Below, piece after piece: positions 44,689 through 53,562 of a stretch of DNA of 57,167 nt. A program made the translations under genes and the position numbers. The notes under the pieces were generated by a model. That model did no database searches and had not been told where the DNA came from. It saw only the letters and a list, made by a program, of their open reading frames with translations. Position 1 is the first letter of the stretch; each line of letters begins with the position of its first letter. The stretch comes from Candidatus Nanopelagicaceae bacterium (GTDB lineage: Bacteria > Actinomycetota > Actinomycetes > Nanopelagicales > Nanopelagicaceae): positions 1-57,167 of the forward strand of contig VERG01000010.1 of NCBI GenBank assembly GCA_018882885.1, given 5' to 3'.

Positions 44689-46637
44689 TGAGGACTGCAG
44701 CTCGCTTCATAGCTATTGCTTTAGTTGCTGCATTCATATCTGCCAGCCAAAGCGCTGGAGCCAATCAAGTTGTTGATACCAATCGAACTGGCTTGGATAA
44801 AGAGGTTATTTACTTTGTGATGCCAGATCGATATCGCAATGGTGATTCTAGTAATGACAATCTTCCGGGCTTTAACCCGGCTCACACCGCTTTCTTCCAT
44901 GGTGGAGATTTGAAAGGTTTGACCGGGAACTGTGTAGATGATGATGGGCTGGTAAGACTAAAGAAGTTGGGCTTCACAGCAATTTGGGTTACTCCGCTGG
45001 TTGTTCAACAACCCCCAACAGATGGAGGCGCTGGTTATCACGGATATTGGGGGGTCGACTTCCTCAATGTTGATCCTCATTTAGGAAGTAATGCAGATTT
45101 ATCTGCCATGAAAGCTTGTGCAGATAAATTGGGCTTGAAGTTAATTCTTGATGTGGTAACCAATCACACTGGCGACATTGTTTGGTATGAGGATCGAGCT
45201 GCTTACATTCCAGAGAAGTACAAGACCATTAAAAATCCGGCTTGGCTAAACAACCTCAATAATTATCACAACACAGGGGATATGAATCGGTGCTGGAGTG
45301 ATGGTCCCTGCACTAAAAACGGCGATTTCTTTGGTCTTGACGACCTAGCAACTGAGAAAGAGGAGGTATATCGCGGTTGGGGCGAGGTCTATGGTTCTTG
45401 GATTAAAGAGTATGGATTTGTGGGATTTCGGGTTGATACCGCCCGCCATGTAGATGATGAGTTTTTTAAAAACTGGAGCCCGTTAATCAATAAAGCGGCG
45501 CAGGAGGCTGGCATATCCAACTTCACCATCTTTGGTGAGGTATGGGAACAAAACCCAATTGATTTAGTGAATTACATAAGAGTAAATAAGTTACAAACCG
45601 CTCTCGATTTCCCCTTCCAAAAGTTTGCGGTTGATTTTGCGGCACAAAGTTCTGATGCTTCAATATTGCGCAATTTGTTTGAATATGATGATTACTACAC
45701 AAGCGCAAACTCATCTGCCTCAAATTTGGTTACCTTCTTGGGTAATCATGATATGGGTCGGTCTGCATTTTTGATTGAACGCACCAAAGTAAACCCAGCC
45801 TCGCAATTATTGAATCGGGTCAAGTTGGCAAATACTCTGCTTTACTTTAGTCGTGGAGTTCCAGTCGTTTACTATGGCGATGAAGTCGGGATGCTCGGAA
45901 GTGACAATGGCAATGATCAACGAGCCCGGCAGGATATGTTTGCCACTCAGGTTGATATCTGGAAAACCGAAAAGAGATTAGGTAGCGACCCTGTTGGTAA
46001 TGGTGACTCCTTTTCCAAAACCTTTGCCAGCCCAGTAGCGCAACATCTAATAAAGTTATCTGAACTTCGCAAACAACATCCCGCATTAGCAAATGAACAG
46101 ATGCAGATCCGTTATGCCAAGGGAGCGGTCTTCGCTTTTTCAAAGAGAGAGCTAACTTCAAATCGTGAGTACTTGGTGGTATTAAATAACAGCGCCAAAA
46201 CTCAAAAAGTCACCGTGCCAACCGCCAGCAGCTCTGGATGGCGTTTTTTGCTTGGGAAAGCGGCAATTTCCACCAAATCGACCGATGTTACTTTGACCCT
46301 TAGACCATTGGAATCTGTCGTACTTCAGGCAAAACAGAGTATCTCTAGCAATAATGTTTCAACTGCAAAGATCGTGGTGAAGGAGGACTTCCTAACTGGA
46401 TTTCATCGTCTTACCGCCGCAGTACAAACCAAGGATCTAGCAGTGGTGGAGTTTTTGGTTAAGAAATCTGGAGTCAATACCTGGCAATCATTGGGGGTTG
46501 ATCTAAATCAACCGTTTCGAGTTTATCTAGATCCAAAGGAACACTCTGGGCAATTAGAGGTTAAAGCTGTTGTAACCAACTCTGCAGGAAGGAAATATGA
46601 GCTCCCAAGCACCGCTCTACGCATTGCCACACCATGA
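44688..46637 (+). CDS. Secreted alpha-amylase-family glycoside hydrolase (GH13)
   Basis: A 649-residue exported enzyme. Sec signal peptide ending near SAGANQ. The (beta/alpha)8 barrel has region I DVVTNHTGD, nucleophile Asp250 in GFRVDTARHV, acid/base Glu284 in IFGEVWEQ and Asp355 in FLGNHDMG, so it is catalytically complete. A disulfide is plausible between the cysteines in NRCWSDGPCTKNGD. The C-terminal beta domains follow from about residue 480. It probably trims extracellular alpha-glucans to maltodextrins for MalEFG. The gene's 3' end overlaps the next GH13 gene by 41 bases. Confidence 0.9.
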   Translation: MRTAARFIAIALVAAFISASQSAGANQVVDTNRTGLDKEVIYFVMPDRYRNGDSSNDNLPGFNPAHTAFFHGGDLKGLTGNCVDDDGLVRLKKLGFTAIWVTPLVVQQPPTDGGAGYHGYWGVDFLNVDPHLGSNADLSAMKACADKLGLKLILDVVTNHTGDIVWYEDRAAYIPEKYKTIKNPAWLNNLNNYHNTGDMNRCWSDGPCTKNGDFFGLDDLATEKEEVYRGWGEVYGSWIKEYGFVGFRVDTARHVDDEFFKNWSPLINKAAQEAGISNFTIFGEVWEQNPIDLVNYIRVNKLQTALDFPFQKFAVDFAAQSSDASILRNLFEYDDYYTSANSSASNLVTFLGNHDMGRSAFLIERTKVNPASQLLNRVKLANTLLYFSRGVPVVYYGDEVGMLGSDNGNDQRARQDMFATQVDIWKTEKRLGSDPVGNGDSFSKTFASPVAQHLIKLSELRKQHPALANEQMQIRYAKGAVFAFSKRELTSNREYLVVLNNSAKTQKVTVPTASSSGWRFLLGKAAISTKSTDVTLTLRPLESVVLQAKQSISSNNVSTAKIVVKEDFLTGFHRLTAAVQTKDLAVVEFLVKKSGVNTWQSLGVDLNQPFRVYLDPKEHSGQLEVKAVVTNSAGRKYELPSTALRIATP

Positions 46638-48402
46638 TGGAAGTGAGATCTATCTAAGCTCCTCTGCGCCAAAGTTGGGCGACACAGTCACGTTCAAGTT
46701 TCGCGCTGCGGCCGATATGAGTATCGAAAAAGCGATTTTGCGTCTCTATCATGATGGTGAACCAAGATTCTTTCCTATGAGCAAGAGTGTTAAGGGTAAA
46801 GAACAATGGTGGCAGGTAAAGGTCAAGATTTTTAACCCAAAGACACCTTATAGATTCTTGATTGTAAATGGTGAGCGCTACTCCTGGCTAAATGCACAAG
46901 GATTTCATAGCAATGATGTAACCAGTACCCATGATTTCCAATTACTTGCCACACCGGAGTTTCCAAAGTGGATCCGTAGCTCCGTGTTCTATCAGATCTT
47001 CCCTGATCGTTTTGCAACAACCGGCAAATATAGAAACTTAATGCCAAAGGAGTTTGTACCAAGGGATTGGAACCAATTACCTAAAGGCAGAGACAAGACA
47101 ACAGGTGTTGAGTATTTTGGCGGGGATATGGATGGGGTCGCTCAAAATCTTTCGCACATCCAAAAACTTGGTGCCAACGGCATATATTTCACGCCCTTTT
47201 TTCCAGCTAGATCCACCCATAGATATGACGCCAGTTCCTTCGATGAGGTTGACCCGCTCCTAGGCGGAAACTCTGCATTTTTAAGATTACTGAAGTTAGC
47301 GCGCGCCAAGAAAATCCATATTATGGGTGATTTAACAACAAATCATTGTGGGGCGGGACATTCCTGGATAAAAAAGGCTTTAACCAATAAGAAGTCGAAG
47401 GAACGAGAGTATTTCTACTGGGATAAATCAGTTAAGCATGGTTATGAGGGTTGGTGGGGGCTTGCCTCATTACCGAAGTTAAATTACAACTCTAAGAAGT
47501 TAAGGGATTTGATGTACTCCGGTAAAGGCTCGATTGTAAAGAAGTGGTTAAGTAAACCATTCTCATTATCCGGATGGCGTATCGACGTTGGAAATATGAC
47601 AGGGCGTTATCGCGGCGAAGACATGAACCGTGAAGTAATCCGGGGAATTCGCGAAGCTGTGCAACAAACCAATTCTGATGCTTGGTTGCTTGCGGAAAAC
47701 GCTGATCACTTCCCATCGGATTTAGATGGCTTTGGGTGGCATGGCACCATGAACTACAACGGATTTATGAGACCTGTTTGGGGCTGGCTAAAACATCAGC
47801 CGCAGGTTGACTCTGGTTTTTTTGGAGTACCAGTAGAGGTTCCGCGTTTTAGTGGCAGGGAGATGGTTGCTGCCATGAAGGAGTTTTCCTCAACCATACC
47901 TTGGCGCAACTTTGTTTCATCGATGTTACTACTTGATTCCCATGACACCGCAAGATTTAGAAATGTCGTTGGCGCAAACTCGAAGCTACATCTATCAGGC
48001 ATGGGGTTGTTACTTACCTATCCCGGTGTGCCATCTATTTTTGCTGGAGATGAGATTGGTTTGCAGGGTGCGTGGGGAGAGGATGCCCGCCGTACCATCG
48101 ATTGGAGCGGTGAAAATTGGGATAAAGATTTCTTCGCAGAGGTGCAAAAGCTAGTGAAAATCAGGCGCAATTCTCATGCTCTAGCTAATGGTGGCTTACG
48201 TTGGTTGGTGGTTGATGATGATGCGATTGCCTTTATCCGTCAATCCTCTAGAGAAAGCATTTTGGTGGTTATCACCCGTCAGGCAACCCAACTTGGGTTA
48301 CCTCAAATCGATGGCAACCTCACTACGGTTTATGGAAGTGATTTGTTTAATGGTGTGTATCGCAGCTCTGATGCCTCTGTTGGTATCTATCGAATTAGCT
48401 AA
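46597..48402 (+). CDS. Cytoplasmic GH13 alpha-glucosidase/neopullulanase-like enzyme
   Basis: A 601-residue enzyme without a signal peptide. Residues 1-120 form a carbohydrate-binding N-domain like that of cyclomaltodextrinase/neopullulanase (GH13_20). The barrel has SSVFYQIFPDRFA, EYFGGDMDGV, DLTTNHCGAGH, nucleophile Asp330 in GWRIDVGNMTG, acid/base Glu367 in LLAENADHF and Asp450 in LLLDSHDTARF. It should cut imported maltodextrins. Start at 46597 inside the previous gene (41-base overlap) is supported by AGGAAG upstream and by the N-domain homology. It ends 8 bases into the opposing esterase gene. Confidence 0.88.
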   Translation: MSSQAPLYALPHHDGSEIYLSSSAPKLGDTVTFKFRAAADMSIEKAILRLYHDGEPRFFPMSKSVKGKEQWWQVKVKIFNPKTPYRFLIVNGERYSWLNAQGFHSNDVTSTHDFQLLATPEFPKWIRSSVFYQIFPDRFATTGKYRNLMPKEFVPRDWNQLPKGRDKTTGVEYFGGDMDGVAQNLSHIQKLGANGIYFTPFFPARSTHRYDASSFDEVDPLLGGNSAFLRLLKLARAKKIHIMGDLTTNHCGAGHSWIKKALTNKKSKEREYFYWDKSVKHGYEGWWGLASLPKLNYNSKKLRDLMYSGKGSIVKKWLSKPFSLSGWRIDVGNMTGRYRGEDMNREVIRGIREAVQQTNSDAWLLAENADHFPSDLDGFGWHGTMNYNGFMRPVWGWLKHQPQVDSGFFGVPVEVPRFSGREMVAAMKEFSSTIPWRNFVSSMLLLDSHDTARFRNVVGANSKLHLSGMGLLLTYPGVPSIFAGDEIGLQGAWGEDARRTIDWSGENWDKDFFAEVQKLVKIRRNSHALANGGLRWLVVDDDAIAFIRQSSRESILVVITRQATQLGLPQIDGNLTTVYGSDLFNGVYRSSDASVGIYRIS

Positions 48403-49207
48403 GCCAAAACCGCAGAGCATCATCGACATATCTGGACCAGGATCTCTCATTGTGTCCAGTGCGATGATAAACCTTGGTGACAAAGTTGGAGTGCCAGCCA
48501 TTTTTGCGAGCTAAATCATCGGCCAACTCTTGAAATGGTTGATAGCTGGCGTCCAGACCCTTGGTACCGCGACTCATCCATAACTTTCGCTCTGGATGTT
48601 GCGGTAAGTTATCAATCAAATATTCGACCAGTGGATTTCCAGCCAGCACCCAGTGCGGTGAGAAAGCCAATGTGGTTTGAAAATGTTCAGAGTATTTTGC
48701 CGCTGCATAAAGTGTAGCCAAACCGCCCATGGAAGATCCCACCATTGCGGTGTTACTTGGTGAGGCAACTGTGCCAGTTGTTTGCGCGATGCTGGGCAGT
48801 ATTTCCTCAAAGATTTGAGATAAGTACGCATTACCGCGGAGATCGGCTATATCAAGAGTCGCTATTGGGTTACTTGGTTTGATTCCATTTCGAAATGCAT
48901 CTTCAGGAGAGAGATCTTTAATGCGTCCATAAGGATCTTGTTTGTTTGAGCTATGAAAGACCGCGATTATCAATGGGGGCTTGCGATGATTGTCTTTTGC
49001 GACTCTGATGGCATTTTGCGCTAAGCGCCAGGTTTGTCGCAGATGTGTAGCGGTCCTTGGATCGAAAATATTCTGGCCATCATGAGCAATCAATACGGAA
49101 TCAGAACCACCTTCAGGCGCCCAAAAATCCACGATCCGGCCGGAAAAATCCGCCCTATTCACTTGGTCTGGGATGCCCCGAACTTGGAAGCGCTTAATCT
49201 CCTTCAT
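48395..49207 (-). CDS. Putative esterase (esterase D/PF00756 type)
   Basis: A 270-residue alpha/beta hydrolase. N-terminal VDFWAPEGGSDSVLIAHDGQNIF and nucleophile elbow VGSSMGGLATLYAA are typical of the esterase D/Fes-like family. The C-terminal histidine is in YHRTGHNERSWSRYVDDALRFWL. No signal peptide. In other bacteria such genes sit beside GH13 clusters, here too, but the substrate is unknown. It is divergent from the photolyase with 17 bases between starts. Confidence 0.82.
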   Translation of the reverse strand: MKEIKRFQVRGIPDQVNRADFSGRIVDFWAPEGGSDSVLIAHDGQNIFDPRTATHLRQTWRLAQNAIRVAKDNHRKPPLIIAVFHSSNKQDPYGRIKDLSPEDAFRNGIKPSNPIATLDIADLRGNAYLSQIFEEILPSIAQTTGTVASPSNTAMVGSSMGGLATLYAAAKYSEHFQTTLAFSPHWVLAGNPLVEYLIDNLPQHPERKLWMSRGTKGLDASYQPFQELADDLARKNGWHSNFVTKVYHRTGHNERSWSRYVDDALRFWLS

Positions 49208-49224
49208 GGTGGTTGAATCATGCC

Positions 49225-50580
49225 ATGAGCAAAAGAGCTATCTTTTGGTTTCGCAGGGATCTTCGGCTAACTGACAATCCAGCATTGCTAGCAGCCTTTG
49301 ATGAAGCAGATGAGGTCATCCCACTTTTCATTTTGGATGATGAAATATCTGAGCGTGCAGGAGAGCACCGCAGGGCTTACTTGGCCGCATCACTAAGTGC
49401 GTTGAATCAATCTTTGGGTGGGAATCTATTTGTAATTAGCGGTGATCCAGTAAGTGTTTTACAAGATGTTATGAAAAGGTATAAAGCAGATTCAGTACAC
49501 AGCGCCTTCCCATTTGCTCCTTACGGCGAAGCCAGAGATGCCGAGTTAAAGGCCGCCGGTATTGAGTTGCAACAACTCGGTAGTGGTTATGCGGTAGCGC
49601 CGGGCCGAGTTCGTAAAGATGATGGCACCCCTTATCGGGTTTACACCCCTTTTTATCGAGCATGGTTGGCACATGGTTGGCGGGCACCGGTGGCCGCTCC
49701 CAAAAATCCAAAATGGGTTGCGCCAAAGAGTGTTGATCAAAAGATTCCTAATTGGAAATCTCCAAATGAAGTTGCTTTGCAAGAAGCTGGAGAAAAAGCC
49801 GCTTTGGCGCGATTTAAGAACTTTCTCAAAAAAGCTGCTGATGATTATGGCGATGCCCGCAATATTCCTGGAGTTGAGGGAACTAGTCGATTAAGTCCGC
49901 ACTTACGTTGGGGAGAAATACATCCACGCACTATTTTGGCAGCACTGGGAAATTCAAAGGGTCATGAGGTATATCGCAAAGAGATTGCTTGGCGTGAGTT
50001 TTATGCTGATGTACTGCATCACAATCCTCATACCTCTAGGGATTATTACGATGCCAAGTTCAAAAAGATGAAATATGACAAGCCTGGCAAACAGTTTGAG
50101 GCTTGGTGTCAGGGCAAAACCGGCTATCCATTTGTTGATGCTGCAATGCGGCAATTGGTGGCAGAGGGTTGGATGCACAACCGCACTCGAATGGTCGTGG
50201 CCTCCTTCCTAGTAAAGGATCTACACATCGAGTGGCAACATGGTGCTAATTTCTTTATGAAATACCTGATTGATAATGATGTTGCCTCCAACTCTCATGG
50301 CTGGCAATGGACCGCAGGTTGTGGCACCGATGCCTCTCCTTATTACCGGGTATTTAATCCAATAGAGCAGGGCAAAAGATTTGATCCAGAGGGTGTTTAT
50401 ATAAAGAGATTCATTCCGGAGCTATCTCATCTAGATGGCGATGAAGTTCATGAGCCTTGGGAAGCAGATAATGGCTATGAAAATGGATATGTAAAGCGCA
50501 TTGTTGATCACGCAGCAGAAAGGCTTGAGTCGCTGGCTCGCCTTGAAGAGATCAAAGCGGCCAAACCACTCAAGCCTTAG
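49225..50580 (+). CDS. phrB: Deoxyribodipyrimidine photolyase (class I CPD type)
   Basis: A 451-residue flavoprotein repairing cyclobutane pyrimidine dimers with blue light. N-terminal antenna domain starts SKRAIFWFRRDLRLTDNPALL. The FAD domain has TSRLSPHLRWGEIHPRT, WREFYADVLHHNPH, MHNRTRMVVASFLVKDL and DNDVASNSHGWQWTAGCGTDASPYYRVFNP with the tryptophans of the electron-transfer chain. The antenna chromophore cannot be told. ATG 49225 is preferred to TTG 49213; TTGAAT lies 6 bases before it. Consistent with a sunlit surface-water habitat. Confidence 0.93.
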   Translation: MSKRAIFWFRRDLRLTDNPALLAAFDEADEVIPLFILDDEISERAGEHRRAYLAASLSALNQSLGGNLFVISGDPVSVLQDVMKRYKADSVHSAFPFAPYGEARDAELKAAGIELQQLGSGYAVAPGRVRKDDGTPYRVYTPFYRAWLAHGWRAPVAAPKNPKWVAPKSVDQKIPNWKSPNEVALQEAGEKAALARFKNFLKKAADDYGDARNIPGVEGTSRLSPHLRWGEIHPRTILAALGNSKGHEVYRKEIAWREFYADVLHHNPHTSRDYYDAKFKKMKYDKPGKQFEAWCQGKTGYPFVDAAMRQLVAEGWMHNRTRMVVASFLVKDLHIEWQHGANFFMKYLIDNDVASNSHGWQWTAGCGTDASPYYRVFNPIEQGKRFDPEGVYIKRFIPELSHLDGDEVHEPWEADNGYENGYVKRIVDHAAERLESLARLEEIKAAKPLKP

Positions 50581-50603
50581 TTACTGCTATTTAAATTAGC
50601 TAT

Positions 50604-52037
50604 TTAGACTAAGAAGTTAGTGAACTGCCAGGGATCGTTGCGATCAACCTTCTTGTCATTCCATCCTTCAAAGAGGTCTTTGCGGTTCTGCAATGGATCC
50701 CAATCAGCAGCTTGAGAGTGTATTCCGCCCCAGTACTTCTCGGCATAACCCAAAACTTCGCGCCAAGGCAGATCATCGGGCACCAACAAACCTTTATCTG
50801 GATTCTTCATCGCCCAAGCAACGGCTGCGTAAACAGCTGAGGAAACCTGAACTGTTGTAGCTGATTGACCAGGAATCAACTTACGAGAGTCATGAATGTT
50901 AAGTAATGATCCGGTCCACCAAGACTTGTAAGGGTGTCCCATAAGAAGCACACCAAGACGATCATCACCTTCGGTAATTTCATCATTCATGATGCGTTGA
51001 TTCTTATGAAGGTCCCAGGAACGCATCTCCAGCTCTTTTAGTGAAGAGATTGCCTCATTGGTTGGGCAGTATGCGTAATGAACTGTTGGGCGATAAACCG
51101 GGTTGTCACCATTCCAGACAGTTAAGTGATCGGAGATAGTGAAAGCTTCTCCATGACGGATTACCATGCCATGAATTTCGAAGTTAGGAACCCAGGAACG
51201 TACCCAGGTGGTTGCACCTGGTTGTGCAATCGCAATCTGATTCTTTGGGCCGGTTTGATGTTCATAACCATTAACTGGAAGGGTTTTTTCATGTGTACCC
51301 CAGCCCAACTCAGCTGGAGCTACGCCCTCTTCATAAAGCCCTTCAACTGACCAGGTGTTAACAAACTCGCCCCATTGCTTTGGCTTGTTAGTTACCTGAG
51401 TGTCACGTTCTGAGATGTGAATGACTTTTACTCCAAGAAGATGTGCCAGTTGGTTATAACTTTCAGCGGTTAGTGCAGCCTCTACACCATTAGCTGCCTT
51501 GCCATCCTTTAATGCTTGGGTTGCGATATCGACAAGTGATTTCTTAACTAAGTGTGAAACTAAACCTGGGTTTGCGCCATGCTCAACAATTGCGGTGGCA
51601 CCGGTCTTGGTCCACTTAGATTTCATCTCACGCATCCGCATGTGACGGTAGTAAAGAGTGCGCTCTAGCGGATGCTTATTTGATCCACCTTCATATGGAT
51701 CCCATTCTTCAACAGAGGTGTTTAGGTACATGACGCCATGGTCATAGCACCAGGTAAGGATTGTGTTGGCATCGATGTTCCATGCCAAATCAAGTAAGAA
51801 ATCTCCGGCCTTTAAATACTTCGAAAGTTGGGCATCTAGATTTTCACGGGTAATGACATCTTGTACATAGGTTGCACCTTTATTTAGCGCATCTTGTACG
51901 CGAGCACGATTGTCTCGCTGATCCATAATTGTGATTTGTTTTGCATCAACAAGATGCTCGATAAGAAGTGGTAATACAGATTGTGAAACGGAACCTGCGC
52001 CGAGAATTAAAACTCGATTAGCGAACTTTTCTGCCAA
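50604..52037 (-). CDS. hss: Homospermidine synthase (HSS)
   Basis: A 477-residue NAD-dependent enzyme, exactly the usual bacterial HSS length, which transfers an aminobutyl group to putrescine to give sym-homospermidine. Rossmann motif VLILGAGSVSQSVLPLLIEH at residues 9-28; then DLAWNIDANTILTWCYDHGV, EHGANPGLVSHLVKKSL, ERDTQ followed by EFVNTWSVEG, APAELGWGTHE and YRPTVHYAYCPTNEAI. TTG start decided by a full AAGGAGG site 8 bases upstream. The leader contains a nested hairpin. A related dehydrogenase lies 3.6 kb away. Confidence 0.88.
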   Translation of the reverse strand: MAEKFANRVLILGAGSVSQSVLPLLIEHLVDAKQITIMDQRDNRARVQDALNKGATYVQDVITRENLDAQLSKYLKAGDFLLDLAWNIDANTILTWCYDHGVMYLNTSVEEWDPYEGGSNKHPLERTLYYRHMRMREMKSKWTKTGATAIVEHGANPGLVSHLVKKSLVDIATQALKDGKAANGVEAALTAESYNQLAHLLGVKVIHISERDTQVTNKPKQWGEFVNTWSVEGLYEEGVAPAELGWGTHEKTLPVNGYEHQTGPKNQIAIAQPGATTWVRSWVPNFEIHGMVIRHGEAFTISDHLTVWNGDNPVYRPTVHYAYCPTNEAISSLKELEMRSWDLHKNQRIMNDEITEGDDRLGVLLMGHPYKSWWTGSLLNIHDSRKLIPGQSATTVQVSSAVYAAVAWAMKNPDKGLLVPDDLPWREVLGYAEKYWGGIHSQAADWDPLQNRKDLFEGWNDKKVDRNDPWQFTNFLV

Positions 52038-52045
52038 TTAGGGAA

Positions 52046-52052
52046 CCTCCTT
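52046..52052 (-). promoter_or_regulatory. Ribosome site fixing the TTG start of hss
   Basis: AAGGAGG on the minus strand, 8 bases before TTG at 52037. It is the strongest Shine-Dalgarno sequence in this part of the window and explains use of a weak start codon. Confidence 0.8.
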
Positions 52053-52082
52053 AAGGGGTCTTCTTTTCTCACCTCATATGTC

Positions 52083-52110
52083 GAGCCGCCAGGGTTCTGG
52101 GTTGTGGCTC
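52083..52110 (-). promoter_or_regulatory. Nested hairpin in the hss leader
   Basis: Outer arms GAGCC (52083-52087) and GGCTC (52106-52110); inner arms CCAG (52089-52092) and CTGG (52097-52100) around GGTT. It lies 30-60 bases upstream of the hss ribosome site in a gap of about 100 bases that holds no gene. A regulatory RNA role is possible but unproven; it could also serve as an operator or as a terminator of the upstream minus-strand GGDEF gene, although no T-run follows. Confidence 0.4.
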
Positions 52111-52135
52111 ATTGGTTTATACGGACGGCGGAAAT

Positions 52136-53536
52136 TTACAACCTCATGCCTTGCGAACCTAATTCTGAACTCCAAGCGATGACTCCAGCGCGGGTGCGCT
52201 TGGCTTGATACATCGCCTCATCAGCCCGTCGCATCAACTGGTCCGCCAAACTCTCTCCGGGAAGATTTTTCGCCTCCCCGATAGAGACATCTAACTTCAA
52301 CTCCAAACCCTCCAAAATAAATGGATAGGAGAATGTGGCACGAAGCGCCTGGGCTATTTCAAAGCCATCCTCACCGAGGATTAAAGCACCAAACTCATCT
52401 CCGCCTAGGCGGGCTAATAATGAACCTTCAGGAATTAAACGCTTCAATCTATTTGCCACTTGTGCCAACAACTGATCACCAACATCATGACCGTAGCTGT
52501 CATTAACCGGTTTGAATCCATCTAAATCCATAATCAATACCGAACCAGGCATCTGTAGGAACTCTTCAAACTCCACCATAAATTTTCTGCGATTAGCCAA
52601 ACCAGTCAGCTCATCAGTGCGAGCCAGAATCTGTTCATTACTCATATTACGAGCGTCATGTATCGCAACACCCATACGCATGAAGGAGAGTGAGATGGTG
52701 GCAAATGCTGGAACCAGAATGAATCTTGGGAAGTACTGTGGTTGGAAAACCGCGATTGCCAGGATTGCAGAGCTTCCTAACAGAGCTAATGTGGCAACGG
52801 TCGGATTAAAGCTACGTGGAGCACTGGTTTCATCTCCTTGATGCCAGATTGATTCTGACAACAATATAAATCCCAATAGCCATCCGATATCTGTTAAAGA
52901 GCCGAACTCATAAGTCCCGGCTTGCGAGGTGTAAAGAAAGTAAAAATCAGCGGTGGTATATACCAATACACCTAAAGTCAAAAGTAGATTTCGAAACGAG
53001 AACTTATGCTGAACAGAGAGAACAAGAACACTCACCAACAAAATGACATCACCAACCGGATAGAAAATCGCTAGAAATACCTCGAAGCTACTTCCAGAAA
53101 TACTGGTCATTGCAGGTCTGATGAGAAATGCGGAGAGAATAGTGGTGCAGCCAAGTGCAATGATTAAGGTATCTAGAATCTCCAAGGACTTGCTAGAAAC
53201 TTTGAACCGAATCGCTCTGGCGATTCCATATAGTGCGGTTGGATAAAACAGGGCATAAGAGATTTGCGCCAACTGATTGAGATTGAATTCAAAGAAGGTT
53301 TCCAGTGATGACGCGATTGAGCCGATGCTCCAAAACAGGATGGCTGCGGTAATTCCAACTCTGCCCTGCCGGTCATCTGGAACAGGGGAAAGCAGAAGAG
53401 TTAAAGCCGCAAATATTGCGATTAAGTTGAAGAGTAAGAGATCTAGCTGCCATATTGGTGCTGAGTCATTTCTGAGAGTTACATAGGCAATCAGAGTTGC
53501 GATAGCCATGACTCGGAAAAGCAGATAAATTCTCAC
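52136..53536 (-). CDS. Membrane-bound diguanylate cyclase (GGDEF)
   Basis: About 466 residues. The N-terminal 290 residues are hydrophobic, with roughly ten membrane helices. The C-terminal 165 residues are a GGDEF domain: ARTDELTGLANRRKF, the metal Asp in VLIMDLDGFKPVNDSYGHDVGD and an intact GGDEF in RLGGDEFGALI. The inhibitory I-site RxxD expected just before is absent (PEGS at that place), so product inhibition is probably lost. No EAL partner is nearby. Start: GTG at 53536 has TACGAT 6 bases upstream; the adjacent GTG at 53539 is equally possible. Confidence 0.87.
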   Translation of the reverse strand: MRIYLLFRVMAIATLIAYVTLRNDSAPIWQLDLLLFNLIAIFAALTLLLSPVPDDRQGRVGITAAILFWSIGSIASSLETFFEFNLNQLAQISYALFYPTALYGIARAIRFKVSSKSLEILDTLIIALGCTTILSAFLIRPAMTSISGSSFEVFLAIFYPVGDVILLVSVLVLSVQHKFSFRNLLLTLGVLVYTTADFYFLYTSQAGTYEFGSLTDIGWLLGFILLSESIWHQGDETSAPRSFNPTVATLALLGSSAILAIAVFQPQYFPRFILVPAFATISLSFMRMGVAIHDARNMSNEQILARTDELTGLANRRKFMVEFEEFLQMPGSVLIMDLDGFKPVNDSYGHDVGDQLLAQVANRLKRLIPEGSLLARLGGDEFGALILGEDGFEIAQALRATFSYPFILEGLELKLDVSIGEAKNLPGESLADQLMRRADEAMYQAKRTRAGVIAWSSELGSQGMRL

Positions 53537-53562
53537 CACTTAATCGTATTTAGGAGCAGCTA

